From contig CALHZE010000072.1 of the NCBI GenBank assembly GCA_938040915.1, forward strand, positions 1 through 11,472: 11,472 bases of DNA, written 5' to 3'. Shown piece by piece: positions 10,748 to 11,472 of this stretch. The stretch is from an uncultured Bacteroidia bacterium. GTDB lineage: Bacteria; Bacteroidota; Bacteroidia; Bacteroidales; CAJPTX01. The notes beneath the pieces were generated by a model. The model made no database searches, was not told the DNA's origin, and saw nothing but the letters and a program-made list of their open reading frames with translations. How positions within the stretch are numbered: position 1 is the stretch's first letter; every line of letters begins with the position of its first letter. Position numbers and translations under genes: made by a program.

Positions 10748-11472
10748 GTGGCGCGCGGATCTGCACTCAATCGGGTAGACTGGGGCTTGGTGTTCCTCTA
10801 CCTTATCTTGGTCACCCTAGGGTGGTTAAGCATTTATGCCTCTGCTTATAACGAGGCGCATCCCTCCATTTTAGACTTCTCGCAGCGCTACGGTCAACAG
10901 CTCCTCTGGATTTCCGCAGCCGTCATCCTTGCCACGGCGATTTTATTCATAGACCGCCGTTTTTTTTATGCCTTTGCTTACATCATTTATGTCACGTTGC
11001 TTTTTGTGCTTCTCCTTGTCCTTTTCATCGGAGTTGCCAAACACGGCGCACGCTCGTGGCTAGACTTCGGGTTCTTCAAGATCCAACCCTCTGAGTTCGG
11101 GAAATTTGCCACGGCGCTCGCTCTAGCGCGTTATATGGGGCGCGCTCAATTCCAACGCCACTCCCTACGCGACTGGATGCGCGTCGCTCTCATCATCGGG
11201 TTACCGGTGGGGCTAATCCTCCTACAAAACGATTTAGGCTCTGCTATCGTCTATTCCACCTTCCTACTGGTTTGTTATCGCGAGGGGATGCGCGGCGAGG
11301 TGCTCCTTTTCCTCCTTTTTGTAGCCGCGATTTTCATTTTCGAGCTTCTTTTTGACAAGCTATACATCCTGCTCGGGTTGTTGCTATTAACCCTTGTCGC
11401 CTACTACTTTCTGCAACGTCAACCGAAAGCGCTTTTGCGTCAAGTTTATGTTCGAGCATACGCTGCGTGTAG
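10748..11472 (+). CDS. rodA: RodA, peptidoglycan glycosyltransferase of the elongation machinery (N-terminal 241 residues)
   Basis: The product is a SEDS-family inner-membrane polymerase that joins lipid II into glycan strands during cell elongation, with a class B PBP as partner. Residues 11-36 (VDWGLVFLYL, then LGWLSIYASAYNE) and 44-54 (FSQRYGQQLLW) match the start of Bacteroidetes RodA. The SEDS core motifs GARSWLDFG (100-108), KIQPSEFGKF (111-120) and LQNDLGSAIVY (169-179) are present, between membrane segments at about 13-31, 51-67, 72-94, 145-168 and 186-227. The frame is open to the window edge, so the later PEKHTDFIF-type region is missing. The start is GTG at 10748: the in-frame TAA at 10703-10705 leaves no ATG between, and MARGSALNRVDW fits the family N-terminus. 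It is divergent from the lipoprotein gene and not preceded by mreBCD or the PBP2 gene, its usual neighbours. Confidence 0.95.
   Translation, partial: MARGSALNRVDWGLVFLYLILVTLGWLSIYASAYNEAHPSILDFSQRYGQQLLWISAAVILATAILFIDRRFFYAFAYIIYVTLLFVLLLVLFIGVAKHGARSWLDFGFFKIQPSEFGKFATALALARYMGRAQFQRHSLRDWMRVALIIGLPVGLILLQNDLGSAIVYSTFLLVCYREGMRGEVLLFLLFVAAIFIFELLFDKLYILLGLLLLTLVAYYFLQRQPKALLRQVYVRAYAAC

Noticed and set aside
10579..10770. Minus-strand open frame of 63 codons between the lipoprotein and rodA
   Set aside because: It crosses the divergent promoter region and the rodA start, and it has no signal peptide, motif or ribosome-binding site.
1..11472. Search for CRISPR arrays, insertion-sequence ends, tRNA genes and phage genes
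   Set aside because: No spaced direct repeats, transposase motifs, terminal inverted repeats or cloverleaf patterns were seen by eye on either strand.

Overview
The window reads as chromosomal DNA from a Bacteroidota (Bacteroidetes) bacterium, most likely Porphyromonas or a close relative. The evidence is a type IX secretion (T9SS) sorting domain on a BspA-like surface protein, a fused FtcD enzyme, a DUF2723 membrane protein, promoter boxes of the Bacteroidetes TTTG / TAnnTTTG kind, and roughly balanced base composition. The genus is an inference. I see no mobile element, CRISPR array, tRNA or rRNA.

Layout: everything from 1 to 10541 is on the minus strand, and only the gene at the right edge is on the plus strand. 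Reading the minus strand in the direction of transcription: (i) 10541-9136, a small acidic-tagged lipoprotein followed by an outer-membrane beta-barrel protein, one transcription unit closed by a hairpin at 9067-9102; (ii) 9002-7308, ftcD, the bifunctional formiminotransferase/cyclodeaminase of histidine degradation, with its own -7 box and a strong terminator; (iii) 7102-2690, a 1470-residue BspA-like T9SS cargo with two DUF285 leucine-rich-type repeat modules, Ig-like domains, four related C-terminal beta domains, a PTPN tandem-repeat linker and a sorting domain, with its own promoter and terminator; (iv) 2410-1121, a previously easy-to-miss 44-residue lipoprotein and pfkA (group III type 6-phosphofructokinase), with a terminator at 1058-1091; (v) 902-1, the first 300 residues of a DUF2723 membrane protein, cut by the window edge. 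On the plus strand, 10748-11472 is the start of rodA, cut by the right edge and divergent from the lipoprotein/barrel pair.

The genes do not form one pathway. They are short transcription units, each ended by a good intrinsic terminator. The common theme is the cell envelope: surface adhesin-like cargo, two lipoproteins, a beta-barrel, a polytopic membrane glycosyltransferase-like protein and the RodA elongation-phase peptidoglycan polymerase. FtcD and PfkA are central catabolic enzymes. The BspA-like gene and parts of ftcD, the barrel and its lipoprotein avoid the codons TTA, CTA and TCA over long stretches, whereas rodA and the DUF2723 gene use them freely, which suggests high expression of the first group.

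No intergenic gap reaches 300 bases. The most unusual items are the architecture of the BspA-like protein (duplicated, capped repeat modules with an exact 25-residue cysteine ladder), the 44-residue lipoprotein ahead of pfkA, the lipoprotein/barrel pair, and a full-consensus promoter lying right against the DUF2723 start codon. I did not find a clearly new multi-gene system.
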